Shown here: one piece after another, positions 1 to 7,130 of the stretch
Numbering within the stretch: the stretch's first letter is position 1
Layout of the letters: the number at the start of each line of letters is the position of its first letter
Source of the DNA: Bacteroidales bacterium
GTDB taxonomy: Bacteria > Bacteroidota > Bacteroidia > Bacteroidales > UBA932
Length of the DNA: 58,561 bases
Direction of reading: 5' to 3'
NCBI GenBank assembly: GCA_022508605.1
Contig: JAFLUX010000007.1
Coordinates: 1-58,561 of the forward strand
Notes under the pieces: generated by a model
Told to the model about the DNA's origin: nothing
Seen by the model: the letters and a program-made list of their open reading frames with translations, nothing else
Databases searched by the model: none
Position numbers and translations under genes: made by a program

Positions 1-802
1 CGTTCTTGGCAGTGACCTTGAAAGCAGCGCCTTCATCGTCAGTACCCTCAGCGGTGTTCTTTACAGTACCGTAGTTGCCGCCTGCGAAATCATAGTTCAC
101 GGCTTCGACACCACCCCAATAGAAATCGGGCTGTACGACGATGCTGCCGAGAGCAGCCTTGAGAGAGAAGGTAACGGTGTTGCCTTCAGCGCCTTCCACA
201 TTGTAGAGAGTGAGGGAACCGTCAGTCCAGACAGCAGTGATAGCGCTGCCCTGTCCTTCAGGGAACACCTTCTGGGTCTTGCCGGTAGCCTTACCGGTAG
301 CGCCGTCATACTCTACGAAGCAAAGTTCGCCTTCGACTTCCTCGATTGTCCAGTAGTTGCCGTCCTCGCCGTCTTTGCCGATGGCCTGATGGTCGGTCTT
401 CTTGCCGTCCTGATACCAGAAGCCATCGTCTCCGATGGTCCAAACGGTACCGTCCTTACCGGCGGCGCCGTCCTTGCCAGCTGCACCTGCGGCTCCGGTT
501 GCACCGGTGTCGCCCTTGTCACCTTTATCACCCTTGTCACCCTTGGCACCATCCTTACCGTTGGTGATGGTGTAGTTCTTGCCGTCGCTGGTGGTAATGA
601 CAATACCATCAGCGGTGCTGGTGACATTGGTAATCACAGAACCGGCCTTGATAGCGCCATCGAGAGCAGCCACCTGCTCAGAAAGGCTGTTAACCTTCTG
701 CTGGAGGTCCGCAATCTCGGTTGCGTAATCTTTGGTACATCCGGTCAAAAGTGCTGCGCCTGCAACGGCGAACACGATTGCCAATCTAAAGATTTTTTTC
801 AT
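1..802 (-). CDS. Surface lipoprotein with coiled coil and collagen-like repeat (partial)
   Basis: Partial gene that runs off the left edge of the window; the start and about 267 codons are present. The N-terminus (MKKIFRLAIVF...LLTGC) is a signal peptide with a lipobox, so the protein is expected to be lipidated at Cys22 and held in the envelope. Residues about 24-50 (DYATEIADLQQKVNSLSEQV) look like a short coiled coil. Residues about 75-110 are collagen-like Gly-X-Y (GAKGDKGDKGDKGDTGATG, then GAAGKDGAAGKDG). Beyond this come WTIGDDGFWYQDGKKT and NYWTIEEV motifs typical of the DUF4988-type (PL29 N-terminal) region of Bacteroidota surface lipoproteins, then a beta-rich segment. The role is unknown; binding or display at the surface is an inference. 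The start is the ATG 120 nt downstream of a very good promoter. Confidence 0.75.
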   Translation of the reverse strand, partial: MKKIFRLAIVFAVAGAALLTGCTKDYATEIADLQQKVNSLSEQVAALDGAIKAGSVITNVTSTADGIVITTSDGKNYTITNGKDGAKGDKGDKGDKGDTGATGAAGAAGKDGAAGKDGTVWTIGDDGFWYQDGKKTDHQAIGKDGEDGNYWTIEEVEGELCFVEYDGATGKATGKTQKVFPEGQGSAITAVWTDGSLTLYNVEGAEGNTVTFSLKAALGSIVVQPDFYWGGVEAVNYDFAGGNYGTVKNTAEGTDDEGAAFKVTAKN

Positions 803-880
803 AAATTAATGGTTTAATAAGTTAATTATAAAAAAATTTTATGTTCTAGGGTTTAGTAACCTTGTCCAGTGTGCCTAAAT

Positions 881-906
881 GACCATCGGGCTCTCGCCCT
901 ATGGTC
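881..906 (-). promoter_or_regulatory. 5' leader hairpin with GNRA tetraloop
   Basis: In the transcript of the lipoprotein gene, GACCAT-a-GGGC-GAGA-GCCC-g-ATGGTC forms a stem of 6 plus 4 bp separated by one A/G mismatch and closed by a GAGA (GNRA) tetraloop. It lies about 10-15 nt from the predicted 5' end. There is no U-tract, so it is not a terminator. A role in transcript stability or cis regulation is inferred from position only. Confidence 0.55.
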
Positions 907-925
907 CAAGACACAGTTCAACGCG

Positions 926-956
926 CAAATTTATATAGTTTTTTTTTCATTTGCAA
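926..956 (-). promoter_or_regulatory. Bacteroidota-type promoter of the collagen-like lipoprotein gene
   Basis: On the minus strand TTG (956-954) is followed after exactly 20 bp by TAAATTTG (933-926), an exact match to the Bacteroidota -7 box TAnnTTTG. Transcription is expected to begin near 920, giving a leader of roughly 118 nt that contains a strong hairpin. Confidence 0.7.
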
Positions 957-971
957 CATTTCCGCTTTTTT

Positions 972-3131
972 TCAGCGACGAACATCCCGCATCAAAGGCA
1001 ATGCGAGGCCCGACTGCGTGCCGGCGGAGAGCTTCGCATAGGAAGGCCAGGTGGCGTTGACGCTCAGGCCGTCCTGATCTTTGAACACACGGAACACGCC
1101 CTCGTCCATCAGTTCCCCATAAGGATCCGGTCCTTTCTCCAACATAACGAAGGCATAATACAGGTTCTTGATGCCCTGCGGTGTCTTGGTTCCGGAGATT
1201 ACAAGCGCCGTTCTCACATATATGCCATCTGATTGTCCTTCAGAATCGAAATATATTGTAAAGTTGTCACCTTCTCCGCTGATGAAAAGTCCTGTACCTG
1301 ACGCTGACGCGATGCTTCCCTGGATTTCCCTATACTCCAACGTGTTGTATCCGGTCTGATTCATGAACTGAATATAAGTCGAGACAACCTGATGGCCCGG
1401 TTCATAGCCTCCGCGGCCCTGATCTTCACAATAGACGGCCACGGCAGGGTCCATATAATATGTTCCCTCGACATTCGGAGGATTGACTCCGTCGTAAATA
1501 GGCATCCAGGGCTTCAGTACATCGCCGACGCTCGGAGGCACCACCTTGCGGGGCGCCACATTGACAATACATGTCGCCCTGGCCTTGCCGAACTGGGCGA
1601 CTATGGTGGCGGTGCCGGAAGACAGGCCTGTCACATTGCCGTCGAAGTCTACGGAGGCGACCTTCGAATTGGATGACGCCCACAGTATGAGGCCACCCGG
1701 CGCGCCCTCTGGCACCACGGTCGCTTCAATATGCAGGACTTCCCCTACCTCTATCAATGCAGAAACAGGGTCGAGGTCGAGCGAGACCTCGCCATCCGCA
1801 TTGACCGTAACGGTACAGATTGCAGAGACATTGCCGCAAGTGGCGGTGATGGTCGCGGAACCGACGGACACCGCAGTCACCTTTCCCCCGTTCACAGTCG
1901 CTACGCCAGGCTTGGAGGAGGTCCAGCTGACGGTCTTGTCGGTCGTATTATCGGGATAGACCGTGGCTGTAAGTTCGGCAGTGCCTCCTGCATATAGGTA
2001 TATGTTAGCCTTGTCGAGTTCTATCGAGGTAGCTTCCACAGGGTTTACGGTAACGGTACATACTGCCGAGACGCTGCCGCAGCGGGCGGTGATGCTGGCT
2101 TTTCCCACTGACAGGCCGGTCACGATACCTCCGTCGACACTTGCGACGGCAGGATTGGATGAAGCCCAGGAGACCGTCTTGTCCGTCACGTTGTCAGGAG
2201 AGACGCTCGCCGTCAGTTGCAGGCTTTCCCCGACTATTATGGAAGCGGAGGTTTGGTCAAGGGCAATCGCAGCCGCCTCTACCGGGCTTACGGTAATGGC
2301 GCACTCCGCCTTTGCGCTGCCGCAGCTTGCAGTGATGGTCGCGGCGCCTATGGCGACGGCCGTGACTTTTCCGTTGGACACGGTGGCGACACCCGGGTCG
2401 GAAGATGTCCAGGAGACCGTTTTGTCCGTGGCGTTATCAGGCAGCACGGTCGCGGTGAGCGTCAAAGTCTCTCCCACGCCGAGGGTGGCGGATGTATGGT
2501 TAAGCGTTATGGACTTCGCCTCTATGACGCCGGAAGCCGGAACGCTTACGGTGACGGTGCACTTGTCGGATACGCTTCCGCACTGAACTATGATGTCTGC
2601 CGTTCCGACAGCAATGGCCGTCACTACGCCATCGGCCACGACGGCGACCTTGGAGTCGGTTGTAGCCCAGGCCAAGGTATTGCCTGCCGCATTTTCAGGC
2701 AGTACGGTGGCGGTAAGCTCCAGCGTTTCGCCCACAGACAGCTCTGCCTCGCTCCGGTCCAGCCTGATTGACGTCGCCTCGACCGAAGGCTCTCCCCCGC
2801 CTGACGCAGGTTTGACAGAAACCGCACAGCTTGATGCGATTCTGCCGCACTTTGCGGTGATGACAGCAAGCCCCTCAGCCCTGGCTATCACTTCTCCATC
2901 CACGACAAGCGCAACATTCGAGTCGCTTGTTTCCCAAATCAGGGTTTTGTTTGTGGCGTCATCCGGCAGAACGGTCGCGGTGAGTCTGTGAGACTCTCCG
3001 ACCTGAAGCACAAGAGATGTCTTGTCGAGCAGCACCTCGGTCGCCTCGACTTCAAGATTCTGGCGTGAACAACCCACTGCGGCCACTAAGACCCACATGG
3101 CCGCAAAGAACCTGAAAACATTAATTTTCAT
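972..3131 (-). CDS. Lipoprotein with six Big2 Ig-like domains
   Basis: A 719-residue lipoprotein: MKINVFRFFAAMWVLVAAVGC is a signal peptide with lipobox. Residues about 27-537 are six tandem bacterial Ig-like group 2 (Big2) domains of about 80-88 residues each, with the family pattern VGE(T/S)L.LTATV.PDN...KTV.W.SS...VA.V..G.VTA...G.ATITA.CG. Repeats 3-5 are the most alike. Residues about 540-719 form a different C-terminal region (PWMPIYDGVNPPNVEG, then GTYYMDP, ISGEGDNFTIYF) that I do not recognise. Big2 arrays commonly act as stalks holding a distal binding domain away from the membrane; that role here is inferred. It lies upstream of, and on the same strand as, the collagen-like lipoprotein, but that gene has its own promoter starting 16 bp after this stop. 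Confidence 0.8.
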   Translation of the reverse strand: MKINVFRFFAAMWVLVAAVGCSRQNLEVEATEVLLDKTSLVLQVGESHRLTATVLPDDATNKTLIWETSDSNVALVVDGEVIARAEGLAVITAKCGRIASSCAVSVKPASGGGEPSVEATSIRLDRSEAELSVGETLELTATVLPENAAGNTLAWATTDSKVAVVADGVVTAIAVGTADIIVQCGSVSDKCTVTVSVPASGVIEAKSITLNHTSATLGVGETLTLTATVLPDNATDKTVSWTSSDPGVATVSNGKVTAVAIGAATITASCGSAKAECAITVSPVEAAAIALDQTSASIIVGESLQLTASVSPDNVTDKTVSWASSNPAVASVDGGIVTGLSVGKASITARCGSVSAVCTVTVNPVEATSIELDKANIYLYAGGTAELTATVYPDNTTDKTVSWTSSKPGVATVNGGKVTAVSVGSATITATCGNVSAICTVTVNADGEVSLDLDPVSALIEVGEVLHIEATVVPEGAPGGLILWASSNSKVASVDFDGNVTGLSSGTATIVAQFGKARATCIVNVAPRKVVPPSVGDVLKPWMPIYDGVNPPNVEGTYYMDPAVAVYCEDQGRGGYEPGHQVVSTYIQFMNQTGYNTLEYREIQGSIASASGTGLFISGEGDNFTIYFDSEGQSDGIYVRTALVISGTKTPQGIKNLYYAFVMLEKGPDPYGELMDEGVFRVFKDQDGLSVNATWPSYAKLSAGTQSGLALPLMRDVRR

Positions 3132-3188
3132 TCGGTTAACACTTTTTAAAACGCAATTATTATCTGATATACACTTTTACGGAAGTTG

Positions 3189-3196
3189 CAAATATA
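3189..3196 (-). promoter_or_regulatory. -7 box of the Big2 lipoprotein gene
   Basis: TATATTTG on the minus strand (3196-3189) is an exact TAnnTTTG match about 58 bp upstream of the start codon. No convincing TTG sits 19-21 bp further upstream, so the -33 element is weak or absent. Confidence 0.45.
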
Positions 3197-3361
3197 GTGC
3201 ATTATTTTGAAAAATTACCTTAAATAGTGAATCAGGAGATTCTCCCCGGCTTTTCCACCAAGCATCGCACCTCTTCTCTCCGCGACAAGAGTCGAAAGGG
3301 TGTTTCGGCCCGTCAAAAGACGTTTGTTTTAAGTTAACTCACAGAAAATCACCGCAAATAC

Positions 3362-3392
3362 TTGCACGCATTCGGAATTTACTGTAAATTTG
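3362..3392 (+). promoter_or_regulatory. Promoter of the DUF4143 ATPase gene
   Basis: TTG (3362-3364), a 20-bp spacer and TAAATTTG (3385-3392) match the Bacteroidota -33/-7 consensus exactly. Transcription should start near 3397-3399, leaving a leader of about 57 nt. The -7 box is precisely the loop between two 16-bp inverted repeat arms. Confidence 0.7.
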
Positions 3393-3408
3393 CAGTAAAT
3401 TCCGAATG
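3369..3408. repeat. 16-bp inverted repeat flanking the -7 box (operator-like)
   Basis: CATTCGGAATTTACTG (3369-3384) and CAGTAAATTCCGAATG (3393-3408) are perfect reverse complements with an 8-bp centre that is the -7 box of the promoter. There is no T-tract on either strand, so this is not a terminator. Position and symmetry suggest a binding site for a dimeric repressor, or a structured element acting on the promoter. Confidence 0.65.
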
Positions 3409-3455
3409 ATAAACTTGTAAACACTTTATAATTAAGAATATAGAAATTTTTAACG

Positions 3456-4721
3456 ATGAAAGAATATAAAGACAGGCCCAATTATTTGCAGATGATACTG
3501 GAATATCGTCACAATTCCAATGTAAAGATTGTTACCGGGCCTCGAAGATGCGGCAAATCATGGTTATTATCTCGCATTTACAAGGATTATCTTATTGAAG
3601 ATGGTGTTCCTGAGGAAAACATCATCATAGTATCATTTGACATGGAAGATGAAGATAATAAAAGTGAACTCGCAGATAAAGACCTCTTAAAAGCGTATTT
3701 GTATGAGCGTATTACTGACCCTAATCAGCAATACTATGTTTTCCTTGATGAGATACAGGAAGTTGACGGCTTTGAGAAACTTGTAAATGGACTTAATAAC
3801 AAGAGAAATGTTGATGTGTATGTAACAGGAAGCAATGCTCATATGTTATCTTCGGAAATCAACACTATCTTCCGTGGAAGAGGCGATGAAATCCGTTGCA
3901 ATCCGTACTCCTTCAAGGAGTTTTGCGACGGACGCGATGAACCGATCAGCGAGTTATGGAAAGAGTATTACACTTATGGCGGCTTGCCGGCACTTAGACA
4001 ATACCGCACTCCCGCGACGAAAACAAAATATCTTAAAAGACTGTGGACAACAACCTATTTGAAAGATATTATTGAGAAGAATAATGTCACTAATATTCCG
4101 GCCATGTCGGCAATTGTAGACGCATTGAGTTCTTCGATAGGCTCTTTGACCAACCCGACGAATATCAAGAATACATTACAAAGTGTGCAGCACATAAAGA
4201 TAGATGAAGAAACCGTAGGTAATTATTTGCGATATATAGAAGATGCGTATCTTTTCAGTGGAGCAAAAAGATACGACATCAAGGGCAAGGAATACTTCAA
4301 ATCCTTTGCTAAATACTATTGTTGTGATATCGGCTTGCGAAATGTAAGACTTAATTTTCGGCAGCAAGAGATTTCTCATATCATGGAAAACATCATCTAT
4401 AATGAACTCTCTTCAAGGGGATACTTGGTTGATGTTGGTATGATAGAATCCAGAGAAATGAGAAATGGCAAGTCTCAATACATACAGTACGAAGTGGATT
4501 TTATTGCGACTAACGGTATTGACAAGTATTATATACAGTCTGCTTATGCCATTGAAAACGAGGAAAAACGGAAGCAAGAGCTAAGGTCTTTCAAAAAGAT
4601 AGATGATTCATTCCAAAAGATTGTTATTGTCGGGAATGATATTGCCACATACACCAATGATGATGGTATCATCTTTATGGGATTATTTCAGTTCTTGATG
4701 AACGACGATATTCTTAAATAG
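3456..4721 (+). CDS. AAA-family ATPase with DUF4143 domain
   Basis: A 421-residue protein of the AAA_14/DUF4143 family. The P-loop GPRRCGKS is at residues 28-35, Walker B (YYVFLDEIQEV) near residues 90-100, and a sensor-like VYVTGSN follows. The C-terminal half (about 200-400) is DUF4143, with the typical YEVDFIA...YYIQ pattern reminiscent of a nuclease-like fold. The biochemical role of this very common family is not established. The gene is visibly more AT-rich than its neighbours and uses AT-rich codons, which points to acquisition from elsewhere. It stands alone between two minus-strand genes, with its own palindromic promoter. ATG at 3456 is chosen because it opens the conserved N-terminus MKEYKDRPNYL. 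Confidence 0.85.
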   Translation: MKEYKDRPNYLQMILEYRHNSNVKIVTGPRRCGKSWLLSRIYKDYLIEDGVPEENIIIVSFDMEDEDNKSELADKDLLKAYLYERITDPNQQYYVFLDEIQEVDGFEKLVNGLNNKRNVDVYVTGSNAHMLSSEINTIFRGRGDEIRCNPYSFKEFCDGRDEPISELWKEYYTYGGLPALRQYRTPATKTKYLKRLWTTTYLKDIIEKNNVTNIPAMSAIVDALSSSIGSLTNPTNIKNTLQSVQHIKIDEETVGNYLRYIEDAYLFSGAKRYDIKGKEYFKSFAKYYCCDIGLRNVRLNFRQQEISHIMENIIYNELSSRGYLVDVGMIESREMRNGKSQYIQYEVDFIATNGIDKYYIQSAYAIENEEKRKQELRSFKKIDDSFQKIVIVGNDIATYTNDDGIIFMGLFQFLMNDDILK

Positions 4722-4787
4722 CTTCATTCAGAGTTTTCTGCAAAGGTAATAGTCGCAGGCAATCTGCCAAGCCAAGCTGCAAGTCCT

Positions 4788-5621
4788 CTATTCTCCGGAA
4801 GACGTCTTTTCCGCAAGTGCCTGAACGGCATTTTTCGGCGATATCACTGAGTTCCCCAGTTGATTCTCCAACTGCTCGCGAGCGGCCTTTGCCACACTGC
4901 CGCCGCTCTTGGCCACCTGCATATTCTGATTCAGTCCGCGCGGCTGCTGCTGTTTGGATATCTCCGTGGCCGCAGCCTCTGCCAGCGTATTCAGGGCCAG
5001 CTCGATATTCGTCATATTGTCGCGCAGGCTCTCTTTCTTCAAGCCCTTGAACCTCTTATAGTCCTTGGTCGTAAGCCCTGACCATTCCCGCGTGATGATA
5101 TCAGTGAGCGTGGCATACTGCTGACCGGCGATGCCGCGACGCTGCCACTCGTCCGTAAGTTCCTTGCGCACCTCTATACTTTTCACACGCTGGTTGATCC
5201 ACTGCTCCGAATAGCCCATGCGCTTGTAGTCGGTCATCGCCTGCTGAATGGAGAGCTCGGGGTCCTGCATCTGGTCGATACGTTCGGCGGCCACCTGCGC
5301 CATCCACAACTTGAACGGCTCGGCCTTGGGCGAGGGAATCGACTGAATCAGGCGGAACAACTGCTCCGTGTCGGCAACATCGGTCAGGCGCATCTTGCCG
5401 TCGGCAGCGAGCAGTTTCAAACGGTTACAACTTGTAACCGTTTCATTACCTTCTTTTATCAACCTGTTTTTCAGGACCTTCCAATAATTTCTCGGATCGG
5501 GGCTGTCGGTCAGCACTCCCACAACATCGACCACCGAGAAGTACCACTTCTCGGCCTCGTCATCCCACACGGTGCGCACCTTGCGCTGTTCAAATACCTG
5601 AATGGATTGTTTCTTTGTCAT
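4788..5621 (-). CDS. BRO-N / DinD-like protein
   Basis: A 277-residue protein. Residues about 8-105 match the BRO-N (prophage antirepressor) domain: VRTVWDDEAEKWYFSVVDVV, then DPRNYWKVLKNRL. The C-terminal half resembles E. coli DinD (DNA-damage-inducible protein D): DNMTNIELALNTLAEAAATEI, followed by a GGSVAKAAREQLE-type stretch and an IS-x-x-NA end. DinD is known as an SOS-induced inhibitor of RecA activities; whether this homologue does the same is unknown. It follows the AlbA_2 ATPase gene on the same strand with a 64-bp gap and may be transcribed with it. No phage structural genes are nearby, so it is not evidence of a prophage by itself. Confidence 0.7.
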   Translation of the reverse strand: MTKKQSIQVFEQRKVRTVWDDEAEKWYFSVVDVVGVLTDSPDPRNYWKVLKNRLIKEGNETVTSCNRLKLLAADGKMRLTDVADTEQLFRLIQSIPSPKAEPFKLWMAQVAAERIDQMQDPELSIQQAMTDYKRMGYSEQWINQRVKSIEVRKELTDEWQRRGIAGQQYATLTDIITREWSGLTTKDYKRFKGLKKESLRDNMTNIELALNTLAEAAATEISKQQQPRGLNQNMQVAKSGGSVAKAAREQLENQLGNSVISPKNAVQALAEKTSSGE

Positions 5622-5685
5622 AGTTATCAGTTTTTGCGGATTTTCACTGCTGTTTCAAAGTTAGTAGAAATGCTGTTTGGATTTC

Positions 5686-7104
5686 TCATTTCAGCCGCTT
5701 CCAATAGCCGCCATTATCCGGACCGACACGCACAACGAGTCCTTTCGCTTTCAGCACCTCCATATCACGAACGATGGTCCTTCTGGAAACTCCGGTTTTC
5801 CGTGCCAACGTAGTGGTTGTTTCTGTGACATTATCTGTGACACCATTGGTGACGCAGGTGCCCAGTAAATAAAGAATAAGTTTCTGTCTGTCAGATAATT
5901 TATCTATGACATCATCTGTGACATTATCTGTGACATCATTATCGCTTGCCAATCTCCCTGTCATTGGATCGATCCGGCCGCCGTGCTGAAGGGCGCGAAA
6001 GACTTCCCGTTTGATGATGATACGGACGCCGCCGAATTCTTCCACCAATGTCGGAACCTCGAGATTTTCTTTGGTAAATGCCTGAGAGATGATTTCAAAA
6101 CCACGTCCCCAGGCCTCAATGGCCCCGGCCATATAAAAGGTGTTGGCAATGAGGCGGTTTCTAGGTTGGGAGTCGTGCGGCTGGAAAATAGTTTCAGGCG
6201 TATAGCCTGCGGGGAGCATTCCGGGATTCCAAAAGGTAATCTTATCATCGAAAACACGCATCTGGCTGTCGACCCCATTGTAATCTTTGTGTATGATGGC
6301 GTTATAGATGATTTCCCGGAGACCGTCCTCCGGAATCTCCAGTGGTTCGGCCCGCTGCATCCCCTCGTAATGAATGGGACGGATAAGGTATTTGGATTTG
6401 AGGATATCAACGACACGGTCTGCCATGCGAATCAGGTCCCCTTCTATCAGGTCGTGAGATATCAAAGCTGCCTGGTCGTCTCCGAAGCGGCCGATTTTAA
6501 TCCGTGCGTTCAGGCAGCAGGATTGTGGATCCTTGCCGAACAACAAGAGAGCCGCGATAGTAAGTTGACCGTCCGGAGTCATGAGCCGAAGGTTTTTGAG
6601 CACTTTTTCCGGAGAATCGCCGATGCTTTCCAAAGAAATGCGTTTTTTCCGGACACCGCTATGCAAAAAATATTCTATGGCTTCGGGATTGATGTCTTCG
6701 ATGGTCGCCGCCGGGACAATCCGAGTGTCCCAGGTAGATCCAAGTTTCTGTGAATAAATTTCCCGCAAGGCAGAGCCTTTTACGATTTGATTGGTAGCCC
6801 CTACCCGTTTGTACAAGACTCCATCGAGCGTTACGGCTTCCTGACTGGGGCGGACTTCTATTTCGATAAGCTCTTTTCCTTCGCGGGACACGAGGCGTAC
6901 ATCTGGATAGATACGGAGCTTGTCGGCAATCTTATTGGGGATATCTTCCATCAGCTTTTTGGCATTCTGCAGGCCCACGACCTCTCCGGCATCATTAATG
7001 CCGATATAGAGTGTGCCACCGTCGGCATTGGCGAACCCGCAGATCCATTCCAGCCAAGCATTGTCCCATTTGCTTTTGTATTCGATGGTATGTTTCTCTC
7101 CCAT
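5686..7104 (-). CDS. AlbA_2 (Schlafen-type) ATP-binding protein with winged helix
   Basis: A 472-residue regulator-like protein. Residues about 1-130 are an AlbA_2/Schlafen domain (IEYKSKW at the start, GTLYIGINDAGEVVGL, ending ...YKRVGATNQIVKGSALREI). Residues about 220-360 carry the HATPase_c_4 region common to this family (REIIYNAIIHKDYN, RNRLIANTFYMAGAIEAWGRG). Residues about 400-472 form a winged helix-turn-helix (LARKTGVSRRTIVRDMEVLKAKG). Between these lies a repeat-rich linker (DNDVTDNVTDDV and GVTDNVTETTTT). Such proteins are usually annotated as transcriptional regulators or putative DNA-binding ATPases; targets cannot be read from sequence. Unusually for this window it has a clear Shine-Dalgarno sequence (AAAGGA, 6 nt from the ATG). 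Its start lies 26 bp after the MFS stop codon. Confidence 0.8.
   Translation of the reverse strand: MGEKHTIEYKSKWDNAWLEWICGFANADGGTLYIGINDAGEVVGLQNAKKLMEDIPNKIADKLRIYPDVRLVSREGKELIEIEVRPSQEAVTLDGVLYKRVGATNQIVKGSALREIYSQKLGSTWDTRIVPAATIEDINPEAIEYFLHSGVRKKRISLESIGDSPEKVLKNLRLMTPDGQLTIAALLLFGKDPQSCCLNARIKIGRFGDDQAALISHDLIEGDLIRMADRVVDILKSKYLIRPIHYEGMQRAEPLEIPEDGLREIIYNAIIHKDYNGVDSQMRVFDDKITFWNPGMLPAGYTPETIFQPHDSQPRNRLIANTFYMAGAIEAWGRGFEIISQAFTKENLEVPTLVEEFGGVRIIIKREVFRALQHGGRIDPMTGRLASDNDVTDNVTDDVIDKLSDRQKLILYLLGTCVTNGVTDNVTETTTTLARKTGVSRRTIVRDMEVLKAKGLVVRVGPDNGGYWKRLK
5815..5948. repeat. Short tandem repeats encoding VTDN/VTDD
   Basis: Two clusters of a roughly 12-bp unit (on the plus strand variants of TCTGTGACATTA and TCTGTGACATCA) at about 5819-5853 and 5905-5942. 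They encode the linker between the ATPase and winged-helix domains of the AlbA_2 protein, where 12-bp steps would add or remove whole VTDN units without shifting frame. Confidence 0.6.
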
Positions 7105-7110
7105 AATGAT

Positions 7111-7116
7111 TCCTTT
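7111..7116 (-). promoter_or_regulatory. Shine-Dalgarno sequence of the AlbA_2 gene
   Basis: AAAGGA lies 6 nt before the ATG at 7104. Strong Shine-Dalgarno motifs are rare in Bacteroidota and in the rest of this window, so it both fixes the start and hints at a foreign origin. Confidence 0.55.
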
Positions 7117-7130
7117 CAGCTAAGATATTC

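Larger units (their letters stand above)
3132..3455. other. Divergent intergenic region (324 bp)
   Basis: Separates the minus-strand Big2 lipoprotein from the plus-strand DUF4143 ATPase. It holds a -7 box for the first (3189-3196) and a full promoter embedded in a palindrome for the second (3362-3408). The middle (about 3230-3345) shows no ORF, hairpin with U-tract, or RNA gene that I can recognise. Confidence 0.6.

Noticed and set aside
3369..3408. Intrinsic terminator
   Set aside because: No U-tract on either strand, no gene pointing into it, and a consensus promoter is embedded in it.
4788..7104. Prophage remnant
   Set aside because: A BRO-N protein alone is not enough; there is no integrase, portal, terminase or attachment site.
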